Shown in pieces: positions 26,904 through 34,166 of a stretch of 34,166 nt of DNA. The stretch spans positions 1-34,166 of the forward strand of contig BNGT01000006.1 in assembly GCA_016860565.1 (NCBI GenBank), read 5' to 3'. Both the position numbers and the translations under genes were made by a program. This DNA is from Candidatus Mesenet longicola. GTDB taxonomy: Bacteria; Pseudomonadota; Alphaproteobacteria; Rickettsiales; Anaplasmataceae. The notes below the pieces were generated by a model. The model saw nothing but the letters and a program-made list of their open reading frames with translations. It did no database searches and had not been told where the DNA came from. Position 1 is the first letter of the stretch. Every line of letters starts with the position of its first letter.

Positions 26904-27995
26904 TTATACAACTGATATTTTTTGAAGGAGGATACTGGCGCTACTTGCTTGTTGTAAATCAGTATAAGGAATTTCTTGTATCACCCATGGATCAATTCTT
27001 TTGCTTAACAGTGAAATAAAAAAATTATAATCTTCTTCAGTGTAAACTTGTATAATATTTCCTTTACTAGGAAAATAAGTATATCTTATATCAGCACATG
27101 CATCTAGCAGTAAATTAGTAATTTCAACATTACGAGACTTTATTGCTAAATTCAGTGGCGTGCAGCCATTTTGATCAACGCAGTTTAATTTTGCACCTTT
27201 ACTTATGAGTTGCTTAACTATTTTAAGATCTTCTAATTCAACTGCGTGATGAAGAAATGTCTGATTTTTATCATCCTTTAAGTTTACATCAATATCACAT
27301 AACATTATATGAATTATATCATATCTTTCATATTTTACTGCATAATCAAAGAGCTCATGATATTTTTTACCTATTAGTAGTTCATTTTTCATAATTTGTA
27401 TTAAAAAATCAAATATCTCAAATTTTCCGTGCTCTATACAATAATATAATGTTGACATATCAACAGGAGCGCCTTTTTCTATCAAAAGCTTTACTATTTT
27501 ATCTTCGTTGCATTTTATTGCATGATCGAGTAAATATTCACTATTGATGTGCTTAAAAAGTAATTTACTTACCTCAGTGTTACTTAATAAATCTTCTATT
27601 ACTTTAGGATTTTGCTTGATATTTTTTAATATGAGCCGTTTTAGTCCTTCTTCAGTTGTAATATATTCATTATTTATTCTTAATAAATTAAAAATGGCTT
27701 TTCGATTATGCTCTCTTTTTAAGAGATTAATTAATCCTTTAACACTGATAGACTGATTATCTATATTTAAAATTTGTGCTAAATTTTTGACTATGCCAGT
27801 ATTATCAAAATTTTTCCTGCCTATATCCTTAAGTAGCTTTATGAGTTCTATTTCACTTTTATCATTTATCTTTTCAATGTGTGAAGGAGAACTTAGTACA
27901 TCCAATAACTTATGTACATCGACTTTTATATCTATATTAGATTTTTTAAAAAATAAACCTTTTACATGTTCTGATAACTTATGAATAATTTTCAT
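26904..27995 (-). CDS. Ankyrin repeat protein
   Basis: Ankyrin repeats mediate protein binding; in Wolbachia and relatives such proteins are candidate host-interaction factors. The 363-residue product has an unassigned helical N-terminal region (1-150) followed by about five repeat units (152-305). The clearest of these reads NQTFLHHAVELEDLKIVKQL with ISKGAKLNCVD, and the next NGCTPLNLAIKSRNVEITNL. The last 55 residues contain no repeat. No signal peptide or membrane segment is seen, so type IV secretion or a cytosolic role are both open. It stands alone downstream of the groEL terminator. Confidence 0.88.
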   Translation of the reverse strand: MKIIHKLSEHVKGLFFKKSNIDIKVDVHKLLDVLSSPSHIEKINDKSEIELIKLLKDIGRKNFDNTGIVKNLAQILNIDNQSISVKGLINLLKREHNRKAIFNLLRINNEYITTEEGLKRLILKNIKQNPKVIEDLLSNTEVSKLLFKHINSEYLLDHAIKCNEDKIVKLLIEKGAPVDMSTLYYCIEHGKFEIFDFLIQIMKNELLIGKKYHELFDYAVKYERYDIIHIMLCDIDVNLKDDKNQTFLHHAVELEDLKIVKQLISKGAKLNCVDQNGCTPLNLAIKSRNVEITNLLLDACADIRYTYFPSKGNIIQVYTEEDYNFFISLLSKRIDPWVIQEIPYTDLQQASSASILLQKISVV

Positions 27996-28104
27996 TTTTA
28001 TAAAACTTAAAGATATTTTATTTTAAAGTAAAAATCTTTAATTTCACTTAAAAAGTGAATAATTCAATTAAATTCTAGCTTAGAGTTAGGATAATATAAA
28101 TAAT

Positions 28105-28135
28105 GGTATAGAATAAAAGAACCTTATTCTATACC
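28105..28135. terminator. Perfect 12-bp hairpin downstream of groEL
   Basis: GGTATAGAATAA (28105-28116) and TTATTCTATACC (28124-28135) flank a 7-nt loop. It lies between the groEL terminator and the ankyrin gene. On the minus strand it is followed by ATTATTTATATT, on the plus strand by TTTTC. It could be a second, back-up terminator or a dispersed palindrome. Confidence 0.5.
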
Positions 28136-28194
28136 TTTTCTTTGGTAAGTAAATTTCACTAAAAGCTACTGAAAATTAAAATCAGTAGAAATAA

Positions 28195-28231
28195 AAAGAA
28201 GAACAAGTACAGCTGTTACTTGTTCTTTTTA
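28195..28231 (-). terminator. Rho-independent terminator of groEL
   Basis: On the minus strand AAAAAGAACAAGTA, a 7-nt loop and TACTTGTTCTTCTTTTT form a stable hairpin with a run of T residues, about 15 nt after the groEL stop. This is the clearest classical terminator in the window. Confidence 0.75.
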
Positions 28232-28242
28232 AGATATATGGC

Positions 28243-29895
28243 TTAGAATCCTCCATCCATACCCATGCCACCTGCGCCAGCACCCATGTTATTATTTTCA
28301 TCTTTACTTGGTACATCAACAAGAAGTGCATCTGTAGTGATGAGTACACTAGCAACAGATATTGCGGTTTCAAACGCAACTCTAACTACTTTAGCAGGAT
28401 CAATAACTCCAGATGTGAAAGCATTTGCATAATTCATAGTTTCAACATTATAAATAAGATCCTGATCGCCTTGCTTTGATAAGTGATCTAAAATTATAGA
28501 ACCCTCCTCACCAGAATTTTTAATTATGCGTTCAATTGGTGCAGCTAAGGCCTTCTTTATGACATCAATACCAGTCTGTTCATCATGATCTTTGCCTTTG
28601 ACAGTTTCAAGTGCACGAGCAGCATAGAATAAAGCAACACCACCACCTGCAACTATTCCTTCTTCTATTGCAGCCCTAGTTGCATGTAGTGCATCTTCTA
28701 CTCTGTCTCTGCGTTCTTTTACTTCTACTTCAGTTGCACCACCAACCTTAAGCACGGCAACACCACCTGTAAGTTTTGCTAAACGCTCTCTTAACTTTTC
28801 CTTATCATAATCAGAAGTAGATGCTTCAATTTGTGTTTTAATTTGCTCAGTGCGTGCTTTTACATCCTTATCATCTTTATCTTTTTCACTAACAATTATA
28901 GTATTATCTTTAGTAACCTTAATATTTTTAACGCTTCCTAGATCATCACATTTTAGATCTTCCATCTTTATTGCTAATTCGTCACTAATGACATGCTTTG
29001 CACCAGATAGAATTCTTATATCTTCAAGCATTTCTTTCCTTCTATCACCAAACCCAGGAGCTTTAACAGCAGCAACTTTAAGGCTACCACGTAATCTATT
29101 GAGTACAAGTGTTGTAAGCGCTTCTCCTTCAACATCTTCTGCAATAATAAATAGTGGCCTTCCAGATCTCATCACTGCTTCAAGAATAGGCAGTAGTGAC
29201 TGTATAGTGCTTATTTTCTTATCTGCTACTAAAACATAAGGATTATCAAATTCAATTATCATCTTTTCGTTATTTGTAATGAAGTAAGGGGAAAGGTATC
29301 CACGATCAAACTGCATACCTTTAGTTTCTTCAACTTCCAAAGCTTCAGACCCTTTACTCTCTTCAACAGTAATAACACCTTCTTTACCAACTCTTTTTAC
29401 ACAATCAGCAATTTTATCACCTATATTTTTGTCTCCATTTGCAGAAATTGTTGCCACTTGAGCAATTTCTTTTTCTGAAGAAGAAATATTACGTGACATA
29501 GCTTTTAGTACTTCAAGTACTGCATCCTTTGCTTTGAGCATTCCTTCTTTTAACCCAACAGGATTAGCACCAGCTACTATGCATTTCGCAGCTTCTTTTA
29601 CTGCAAATGCAGTGAGTATAGAACATGTTGTTGTACCATCACCTACCTTATCATTACACTGAGAACAACTTTGGTTAAATATAGACATTACAGCAGCTTG
29701 TGTTTTGTCTTCAGGTTTGATGTTCTTCATTACTTTATAACCATCTTTGGTGATTTCCGGTGCACCATATGATTTATCAATCGCAATCGTACGTCCCTTT
29801 GGCCCACCAGTAATACCAACTGTTGTATCAACAATTAATGCAACTTCACGTATAGCCTTTTGTAAACGTTCTCCCGATACTACAATATTAGCCAT
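28243..29895 (-). CDS. groEL: Chaperonin GroEL (Hsp60)
   Basis: Forms the 14-subunit folding chamber that works with GroES and ATP. The 550-residue length is typical. Recognisable segments are [15 protein letters not shown], which includes the ATP-site Asp-Gly-Thr-Thr, [27 protein letters not shown], the [11 protein letters not shown] segment, and the Gly/Met-rich C-terminus [13 protein letters not shown]. An AAGGAG ribosome site precedes the ATG. It lies 64 nt downstream of groES in the classic groES-groEL operon, closed by a clear terminator. In endosymbionts GroEL is usually highly expressed and may offset slightly destabilising mutations. Confidence 0.98.
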   Translation of the reverse strand: MANIVVSGERLQKAIREVALIVDTTVGITGGPKGRTIAIDKSYGAPEITKDGYKVMKNIKPEDKTQAAVMSIFNQSCSQCNDKVGDGTTTCSILTAFAVKEAAKCIVAGANPVGLKEGMLKAKDAVLEVLKAMSRNISSSEKEIAQVATISANGDKNIGDKIADCVKRVGKEGVITVEESKGSEALEVEETKGMQFDRGYLSPYFITNNEKMIIEFDNPYVLVADKKISTIQSLLPILEAVMRSGRPLFIIAEDVEGEALTTLVLNRLRGSLKVAAVKAPGFGDRRKEMLEDIRILSGAKHVISDELAIKMEDLKCDDLGSVKNIKVTKDNTIIVSEKDKDDKDVKARTEQIKTQIEASTSDYDKEKLRERLAKLTGGVAVLKVGGATEVEVKERRDRVEDALHATRAAIEEGIVAGGGVALFYAARALETVKGKDHDEQTGIDVIKKALAAPIERIIKNSGEEGSIILDHLSKQGDQDLIYNVETMNYANAFTSGVIDPAKVVRVAFETAISVASVLITTDALLVDVPSKDENNNMGAGAGGMGMDGGF

Positions 29896-29959
29896 CTTTA
29901 CTACTCCTTAATATAAAAAAATTAACAAAATAAATACCTCTAAGATATCAGAAAGAAAA

Positions 29960-30247
29960 CTACTTCCCTTCTACGATAGCGAGTATATCAGACTCTTTCA
30001 TAACAACTAATTTATCATTCTGACATTCAACTTCCGTTCCAGCCCATTGACGATAAAAAACTTTATCACCAACTTTGACAGTTAAAGCCATACGCTCACC
30101 TTGCGCATTACGCCCCCCAGGACCGACAGCTTTAACTTCACCCTTTGTTGGTTTCTTTTTTGCTGAATCTGGTAACATAATACCACTAGATTTTTCTTCT
30201 TCATCAAGAGGTTGAATTAATACATTATCATCTAACATTTTCAACAT
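29960..30247 (-). CDS. groES: Co-chaperonin GroES (Hsp10)
   Basis: Heptameric lid of the GroEL chamber. The 95-residue length is standard. Visible are the start of the fold [17 protein letters not shown], the mobile-loop region [18 protein letters not shown] whose IML-type hydrophobic residues bind GroEL, and the strand [24 protein letters not shown] ribosome site precedes the ATG. It is the first gene of the groE operon and follows a promoter-like sequence with a CTTGAAA box. Confidence 0.98.
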   Translation of the reverse strand: MLKMLDDNVLIQPLDEEEKSSGIMLPDSAKKKPTKGEVKAVGPGGRNAQGERMALTVKVGDKVFYRQWAGTEVECQNDKLVVMKESDILAIVEGK

Positions 30248-30304
30248 TCTAATTTCTCCCTTAACAAATTTTTAATAACATTACTTCACTTGAAGTATAA
30301 AGCT

Positions 30305-30334
30305 TATATATAGATTAGCTATCCTTATTTCAAG
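30305..30334 (-). promoter_or_regulatory. groESL promoter, heat-shock-like
   Basis: On the minus strand CTTGAAA (complement of 30328-30334) matches the sigma-32 -35 box, and TCTATAT follows with a 13-14 nt spacer, close to the CCCATnT -10 box. The same DNA also fits sigma-70 (TTGAAA, 17 nt, TATATA), so both factors might use it. It lies 58-87 nt upstream of the groES ATG. Confidence 0.6.
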
Positions 30335-30366
30335 GCCTTTTTCCAAAATTATTAAAAAAATATTAA

Positions 30367-30990
30367 TTAAATATTTAAATTTTTATTAGCAAAATCCCAA
30401 TTAACTAAATGTTTTAGGAAAATCGATATATAATCAATACGACGATTTTGGCAATCTAAGTAATACGCATGCTCCCAAACATCCATAACTAAAAGTGGAA
30501 TCTGCTCAGGTAATGGTTGTTCTGCATTTGAGGTTTTAACAATTTTTAATTTATTATTTTCTAAAACCAACCACACCCAACCGCTACCAAATTGATTAGC
30601 TCCATATTCAGAGAAAGTCTCGATGAATTTATCCATTCCTCCTAAATCATCTCTTATCTTCTTTGCAATTGCACTTCCATCTTGTGGAGTGGAGCCACCA
30701 CCTTTTTTCATCGATTGCCAATAAAAAGTGTGATTCCAAACTTGCGCCGCATTATTAAATATAGCAACCTTAGAATTATTATTATGCGTTTCCTTTATTA
30801 AGGTTTTTAAATCTTCTTCATTGCCTGTAAACCGTCCTTCATACTCTGTTTTTCTTTCCTCTAGTAACAAATTAAGCTTATCTACATAGCCCTTATGATG
30901 TTTTCCATAGTGAAAACTCATAGTTTTAGCTGATATGTAAGGCTCTAAAGCATTTTCATCGTATGGAAGATTTGGCAAACTGAATGTCAT
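30367..30990 (-). CDS. sodB: Iron superoxide dismutase
   Basis: Converts superoxide to oxygen and hydrogen peroxide. The 207-residue protein has the metal ligands in FHYGKHHKGYVDKL (N-terminal His), NHTFYW (second His) and VMDVWEHAYYLD (Asp and third His). The active-site glutamine in NNAAQVWNHTFYW is in the place characteristic of the iron rather than the manganese type. The start is supported by a GAGG ribosome site. The gene lies upstream of groES on the same strand with a 119-nt gap holding the groE promoter. No export signal is seen. Confidence 0.95.
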   Translation of the reverse strand: MTFSLPNLPYDENALEPYISAKTMSFHYGKHHKGYVDKLNLLLEERKTEYEGRFTGNEEDLKTLIKETHNNNSKVAIFNNAAQVWNHTFYWQSMKKGGGSTPQDGSAIAKKIRDDLGGMDKFIETFSEYGANQFGSGWVWLVLENNKLKIVKTSNAEQPLPEQIPLLVMDVWEHAYYLDCQNRRIDYISIFLKHLVNWDFANKNLNI

Positions 30991-31068
30991 AATACCTCAT
31001 TTTCTGGATTTTACATAACTACCATATACCTTTCAGTAACGATGAGCAAGTAAAACGCTACAGCAACA

Positions 31069-32118
31069 TTATAATAAAGGAGATTTATCAGAGTATTGCG
31101 CAGAACCAGGATTATTAAGATACGACTGTGGATATTGCTGAAATTGGTATTCATGGTTGTATCCACTAGCTCCTGATTGAGTATAGAATTGATCATTATA
31201 CATTGATTCTTCATAAGAAGGTGGTTGTGGTGGAGCTGATGGATATTGTTGATTAGGTTGTGTTGGAGTAAAATGTTGATCAGGCCTCATTTGATATTGT
31301 TCATTCTGAGGAAATTGTTGCCCTCGATACTGACCACCAGATGTACCATGATTTGGCGAGCACCTACCACAATTAATTATTAAATTAACTTCCCTATCAA
31401 CTAGTGCTTTTTTGCTTGCTTTATCTATAGCTAGATAGAAAAATAGAACTGCGCCTAGTCCAAATATTACAGCATTTAACCCAGTTATCACCTGGAACCC
31501 TGTGAAAGCTCCACTACTTATCCCCATAGCACGCTCTAAATTTGGCACAATCATGCCTGTCAGCAAAAGTATTAAAGTAGCAGAAACACTAAATGAAAAT
31601 ACCCCAAGACCAATAGCAGCTGGAATAGAATGCTTATTATTTTCCAGCTTAGCATTTTTTATTTTATACGCAGCATATGATAGTAAAAAGTAAGATGCAA
31701 CTGTTGCAAAAATTAAACAAAAAGCAGCAATGCATGGCCCAAGCACACTGTTGTCAGATCCATTACTTCCACGATTAGTACCAGGAGCATAATTATTTAT
31801 AATAGTTGTATTGCCACCACGCCCCCAAAGGCAAGATAAAAGCATAATGTCCCAAAAATCAAATCTTGATTTATGCTCAATAATAATTGGTTGTGTTGAT
31901 GCATTGGGTGTAGCTTGACTGGTATTACCTGAAGTCTGTTGTTGATTTTGACTGTTATTACCAGATGGAACTTGCTGTTGACCCTGATTACTACCATTAT
32001 TTTGATACTCAGTGTAATGCCGAGATAAATACTGACCTAAACCCTTTTTACTATGACCTGCATCTAGATATTTATATCCTCCCTCTCTGAGATATTTTTT
32101 TAACTCTTCTCCTCTCAC
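31069..32118 (-). CDS. Multi-pass membrane protein with proline-rich tail carrying late-domain-like motifs
   Basis: Function not recognised. The 349-residue product starts at GTG, with an AGGTGG ribosome site 4 nt upstream. Residues 1-80 are polar and Gln/Asn/Ser-rich. Membrane segments lie at about 125-151, 165-191 and 205-231, and a weaker hydrophobic stretch at 87-98. The tail (232-349) is rich in Gln, Pro, Tyr and Gly and contains PSAP (293-296), PPSY (299-302) and YPQSYL (329-334). In viral matrix proteins these motif types recruit TSG101, NEDD4-type ligases and ALIX. With three membrane segments the two ends would be on opposite sides. The gene lies between sodB and an MFS gene. A host-facing role is inference. 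Confidence 0.7.
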   Translation of the reverse strand: MRGEELKKYLREGGYKYLDAGHSKKGLGQYLSRHYTEYQNNGSNQGQQQVPSGNNSQNQQQTSGNTSQATPNASTQPIIIEHKSRFDFWDIMLLSCLWGRGGNTTIINNYAPGTNRGSNGSDNSVLGPCIAAFCLIFATVASYFLLSYAAYKIKNAKLENNKHSIPAAIGLGVFSFSVSATLILLLTGMIVPNLERAMGISSGAFTGFQVITGLNAVIFGLGAVLFFYLAIDKASKKALVDREVNLIINCGRCSPNHGTSGGQYRGQQFPQNEQYQMRPDQHFTPTQPNQQYPSAPPQPPSYEESMYNDQFYTQSGASGYNHEYQFQQYPQSYLNNPGSAQYSDKSPLL

Positions 32119-32204
32119 ATTACCACCTTTTATTAAAATAATTAATTATTTAATTAACACATATTACAATAAAAATCAAGTTGAAGGTACAATTTTCTAT
32201 TTTA

Positions 32205-32545
32205 CTAGTATATTTTAAGATTGTTATTTATCTGATCAGAGATTGGCTCAACAGAACATTCACTTCGAATTTTATTTTTCTTTTAGTATATCCTCTCCTT
32301 TCTATATACTTTACAGATACCTTCTAAAAGTAATGATAATTCGGTTAAGTTTATTTGACACTGTTTGTTGAATGCTCCTGTGCAAAGTTTAACAGAGTCA
32401 ACAGGATGTAGAATTCTGTATTTATCAACTCTGATCTGAATTTAATTTTTGGTTTAAGATTAAACACAACATTTGCAAAATATGTCACCTGATTTTTGAT
32501 GCTGTTTATTTCTTTTTTAGATTTGTTTCTATCTTTGTGAATTAG
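32205..32545 (-). pseudogene. Remnant of an unrecognised gene
   Basis: The minus strand has an open stretch of 64 codons (32351-32545) with no ATG start. It contains NQVTYFANVVFNLKPKIKF and LLTLLNFAQEHSTNSVK. Shifting frame near the stop continues as INLTELSLLLEGICKVYRKE, and another shift gives KIRSECSVEPISDQINNNLK ending at TAG 32205-32207. The pieces have coding-like composition and join in order, so this looks like a decayed gene. I cannot name the family. It begins 8 nt after the MFS stop on the same strand. Confidence 0.5.
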
Positions 32546-32552
32546 CTATATC

Positions 32553-33812
32553 TTACCAATCAAACTTTTTATCTTGTGGTTTTATTTTTAGTATCGCTAT
32601 TATACCAATTAAGAGACACAAGACTATATAAAGTCCAGCAGCTCCAGTAAATTTGATAATAAACCAGGTACATATGATTGGGGTCAGCCCTTCAAATAGA
32701 GCTGATGATATATTACGTGATAAGTTAATACCACTAAATCTGACTTTTGTAGAAAATAGCTCAGAGACAGTTATACTAAGTGGTGAAATGCCAGCTTCTA
32801 TTACAGAGAGGGTCATAACACTTAAAGAAATGATTAAATAGCTATTGCAATGATGTGCTATAAATAGCATAGAACAACACATGAGCATTGATACTATGAT
32901 ACATGAAATTGCTACCTTTTCTCTTCCTATTTTATCAGACAATATTCCAAAAATAATTGCAGCTATTTGTATCAATATACTACCTATAATTAAAGTGATT
33001 TCATTTACAAATGTAGTGGCATATATATGCATTATTCTTTCTTTTGTAAGGGCACGAAAGAATGTCATAAAACCAGAGATAAGATTGATTGGCATACATA
33101 TAAAAATTGCTAATATCAAAGTGTTTTTATAATTTTTTATAAGTTCAGAGATTGGTGTTTTAGATAGATTATCTTTACTTTTGTTAATCTGATATGCCAA
33201 GGTTTCTTTTAGCTTATACCTACTAAATGCACTTATGAGTCCCAAAACAAAACAAAGAACAAAAGGTAGTCTCCATCCCCAAGTGTTAAAGTCAGTATTT
33301 TTTTTGCAAAGGATTATTGTAATTGCAGCAAGTGAAATTCCTAAAGACTTACCTAAGCCTACTATTCCATAAAACATACCCAGGTTTTTTTTATCAGCTG
33401 AGTGTTCTATAAAATAAATAGGACTTCCTTGTTCAGCACCAAATGCAATTCCTTGCATTATTCGAATTAAAATAATTGATATAGATGCAAATATACCTAT
33501 TTTTTCATATCCAGGGATGAATGAAATAAAACTAGAAGGAATAGATATAAGTAGAATAGAGATAAATAATGAAACTCTTCTTCCATATCTATCACCAATG
33601 TAGCCAAATATAAAAGCACCAAATGGTTTTGCAATGGTACTAAGTGCAAATATTCCAAATAATTTAAATAAATTCTGATAAACTCCTACTTTAGGGAAGA
33701 ATTCATTGCTAATGAAATTTATTAAATCAATAAAAAGCATAAAATCATACCATATCATCAGTTTGCACAACAAACTTGATAGCAGTACTTTTTTAATTTG
33801 GTAATCTTTCAC
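32553..33812 (-). CDS. MFS transporter, proline/betaine (ProP)-like
   Basis: Twelve-helix transporter of the major facilitator superfamily, metabolite:H+ symporter group. The 419-residue protein starts at GTG and has hydrophobic segments throughout. The cytoplasmic loop 2-3 motif GYIGDRYGRR is at about residues 69-78 and a matching half-site GILSDKIGREK is in the second half. The segment MQGIAFGAEQGSPIYFIEH resembles the helix-4 region of ProP and related transporters. Rickettsiales carry several such genes, thought to import proline, betaine or dicarboxylates from the host; the substrate here is not readable. The C-terminus is short and lacks the coiled coil of E. coli ProP. Confidence 0.88.
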   Translation of the reverse strand: MKDYQIKKVLLSSLLCKLMIWYDFMLFIDLINFISNEFFPKVGVYQNLFKLFGIFALSTIAKPFGAFIFGYIGDRYGRRVSLFISILLISIPSSFISFIPGYEKIGIFASISIILIRIMQGIAFGAEQGSPIYFIEHSADKKNLGMFYGIVGLGKSLGISLAAITIILCKKNTDFNTWGWRLPFVLCFVLGLISAFSRYKLKETLAYQINKSKDNLSKTPISELIKNYKNTLILAIFICMPINLISGFMTFFRALTKERIMHIYATTFVNEITLIIGSILIQIAAIIFGILSDKIGREKVAISCIIVSMLMCCSMLFIAHHCNSYLIISLSVMTLSVIEAGISPLSITVSELFSTKVRFSGINLSRNISSALFEGLTPIICTWFIIKFTGAAGLYIVLCLLIGIIAILKIKPQDKKFDW

Positions 33813-34042
33813 TTAGTTACTGTTTATTTTAATCTTAATGTTTAACTCTTTTTAAGATTTTAGTAAATAAAATACTATTCAATCCTTAGCGATACTTATC
33901 TAAATATTTTTTCGCAAAACCAAGAATTCTAAGAAGATTTTATACAGGCTTTGCTGGAATTTTATTCACATTACTTAGAACCTGTCTTGAAAGAGAATGA
34001 AGAAAAGGATAAGATGAGGTAAACAAAAAATAGTAGGTAAAA

Positions 34043-34166
34043 TTGTATCCAAGTGATATAAATGACAAAGAATGGGAAATTTTAGAGCAACATGTTGAAC
34101 AAGGGGCAATAGGGCGACCAAGAAAGCATAATATTAGAACAATTATTAATGCGATAAGATATATAA
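34043..34166 (+). mobile_element. 5' end of an IS5-family transposase, cut by the window edge
   Basis: The last 124 bases encode LYPSDINDKEWEILEQHVEQ, then GAIGRPRKHNIRTIINAIRYI, and stay open to the edge. The pattern YPSD(L/I)xDxEW, followed by GRPRKH and R(x)I(I)NAI, is the N-terminus of IS5-type transposases. A TTG at 34043-34045 with AGTAGG upstream is the likely start; there is no nearby ATG in frame. AACCTGTCTTGAAAGAG near 33979-33995, after CTTAG, may be the left terminal repeat and target site. This is inferred without the right end. Confidence 0.75.

Noticed and set aside
28850..29239. Open frame of 129 codons inside groEL on the plus strand
   Set aside because: Antisense to a highly conserved part of groEL; no family features.
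31011..31214. Open frame of 67 codons on the minus strand near the end of the membrane protein gene
   Set aside because: Runs in another frame across the low-complexity tail of the real gene and lacks a ribosome site.

Overview
The window is AT-rich, densely coded bacterial DNA that reads as a chromosome segment of an obligate intracellular alphaproteobacterium of the Anaplasmataceae, most likely Wolbachia. This is inferred from protein character: ankyrin genes, many small lineage-specific membrane proteins, decaying insertion sequences, and a reduced housekeeping set with typical Rickettsiales pairings such as tilS-ftsH. No database search was possible.

Layout. 1-1.5 kb: two convergent small hypothetical genes around strong hairpins. 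1.5-4.8 kb: comEC, initiator tRNA-Met and a charged coiled-coil protein whose 3' end looks frameshifted. 5.0-9.8 kb: a plus-strand run of retropepsin-like protease, Xaa-Pro aminopeptidase, BamB-like propeller protein and lipoamide dehydrogenase, with 8-nt overlaps inside two of the pairs. 9.8-10.95 kb: a gene graveyard holding an IS630-type transposase remnant and an ankyrin pseudogene. 10.96-15.2 kb: the minus-strand unit tilS-ftsH-ychF. 15.3-17.1 kb: an island of three small lineage-specific genes, two of them paralogous and sharing a leader. 17.2-19.8 kb: gltX, lepB, nuoI. 19.9-21.4 kb: acpP-fabF on minus. 21.6-26.8 kb: a ferric-iron binding protein, a membrane protein, yajC, pepA-purN and a serine esterase. 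26.9-33.8 kb: minus-strand ankyrin gene, groES-groEL with a heat-shock-like promoter, sodB, a membrane protein with a proline-rich tail, a gene remnant and an MFS transporter. The right edge cuts an IS5-like transposase.

Most genes serve core physiology: translation (tRNA-fMet, TilS, GltX), protein export and quality control (LepB, YajC, FtsH, GroESL, PepA, PepP), fatty acid synthesis (AcpP, FabF), respiration (NuoI, Lpd), purine synthesis (PurN), oxidative stress and iron (SodB, iron-binding protein). Host-interaction candidates are the ankyrin protein, the small hypothetical proteins and, most notably, the membrane protein at 31069-32118. Its C-terminal tail carries PSAP, PPSY and YPxxxL motifs, the three classic viral late-domain types that recruit host ESCRT and NEDD4-type machinery. 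That is the strongest candidate for something undescribed here, but it rests on short motifs and needs testing.
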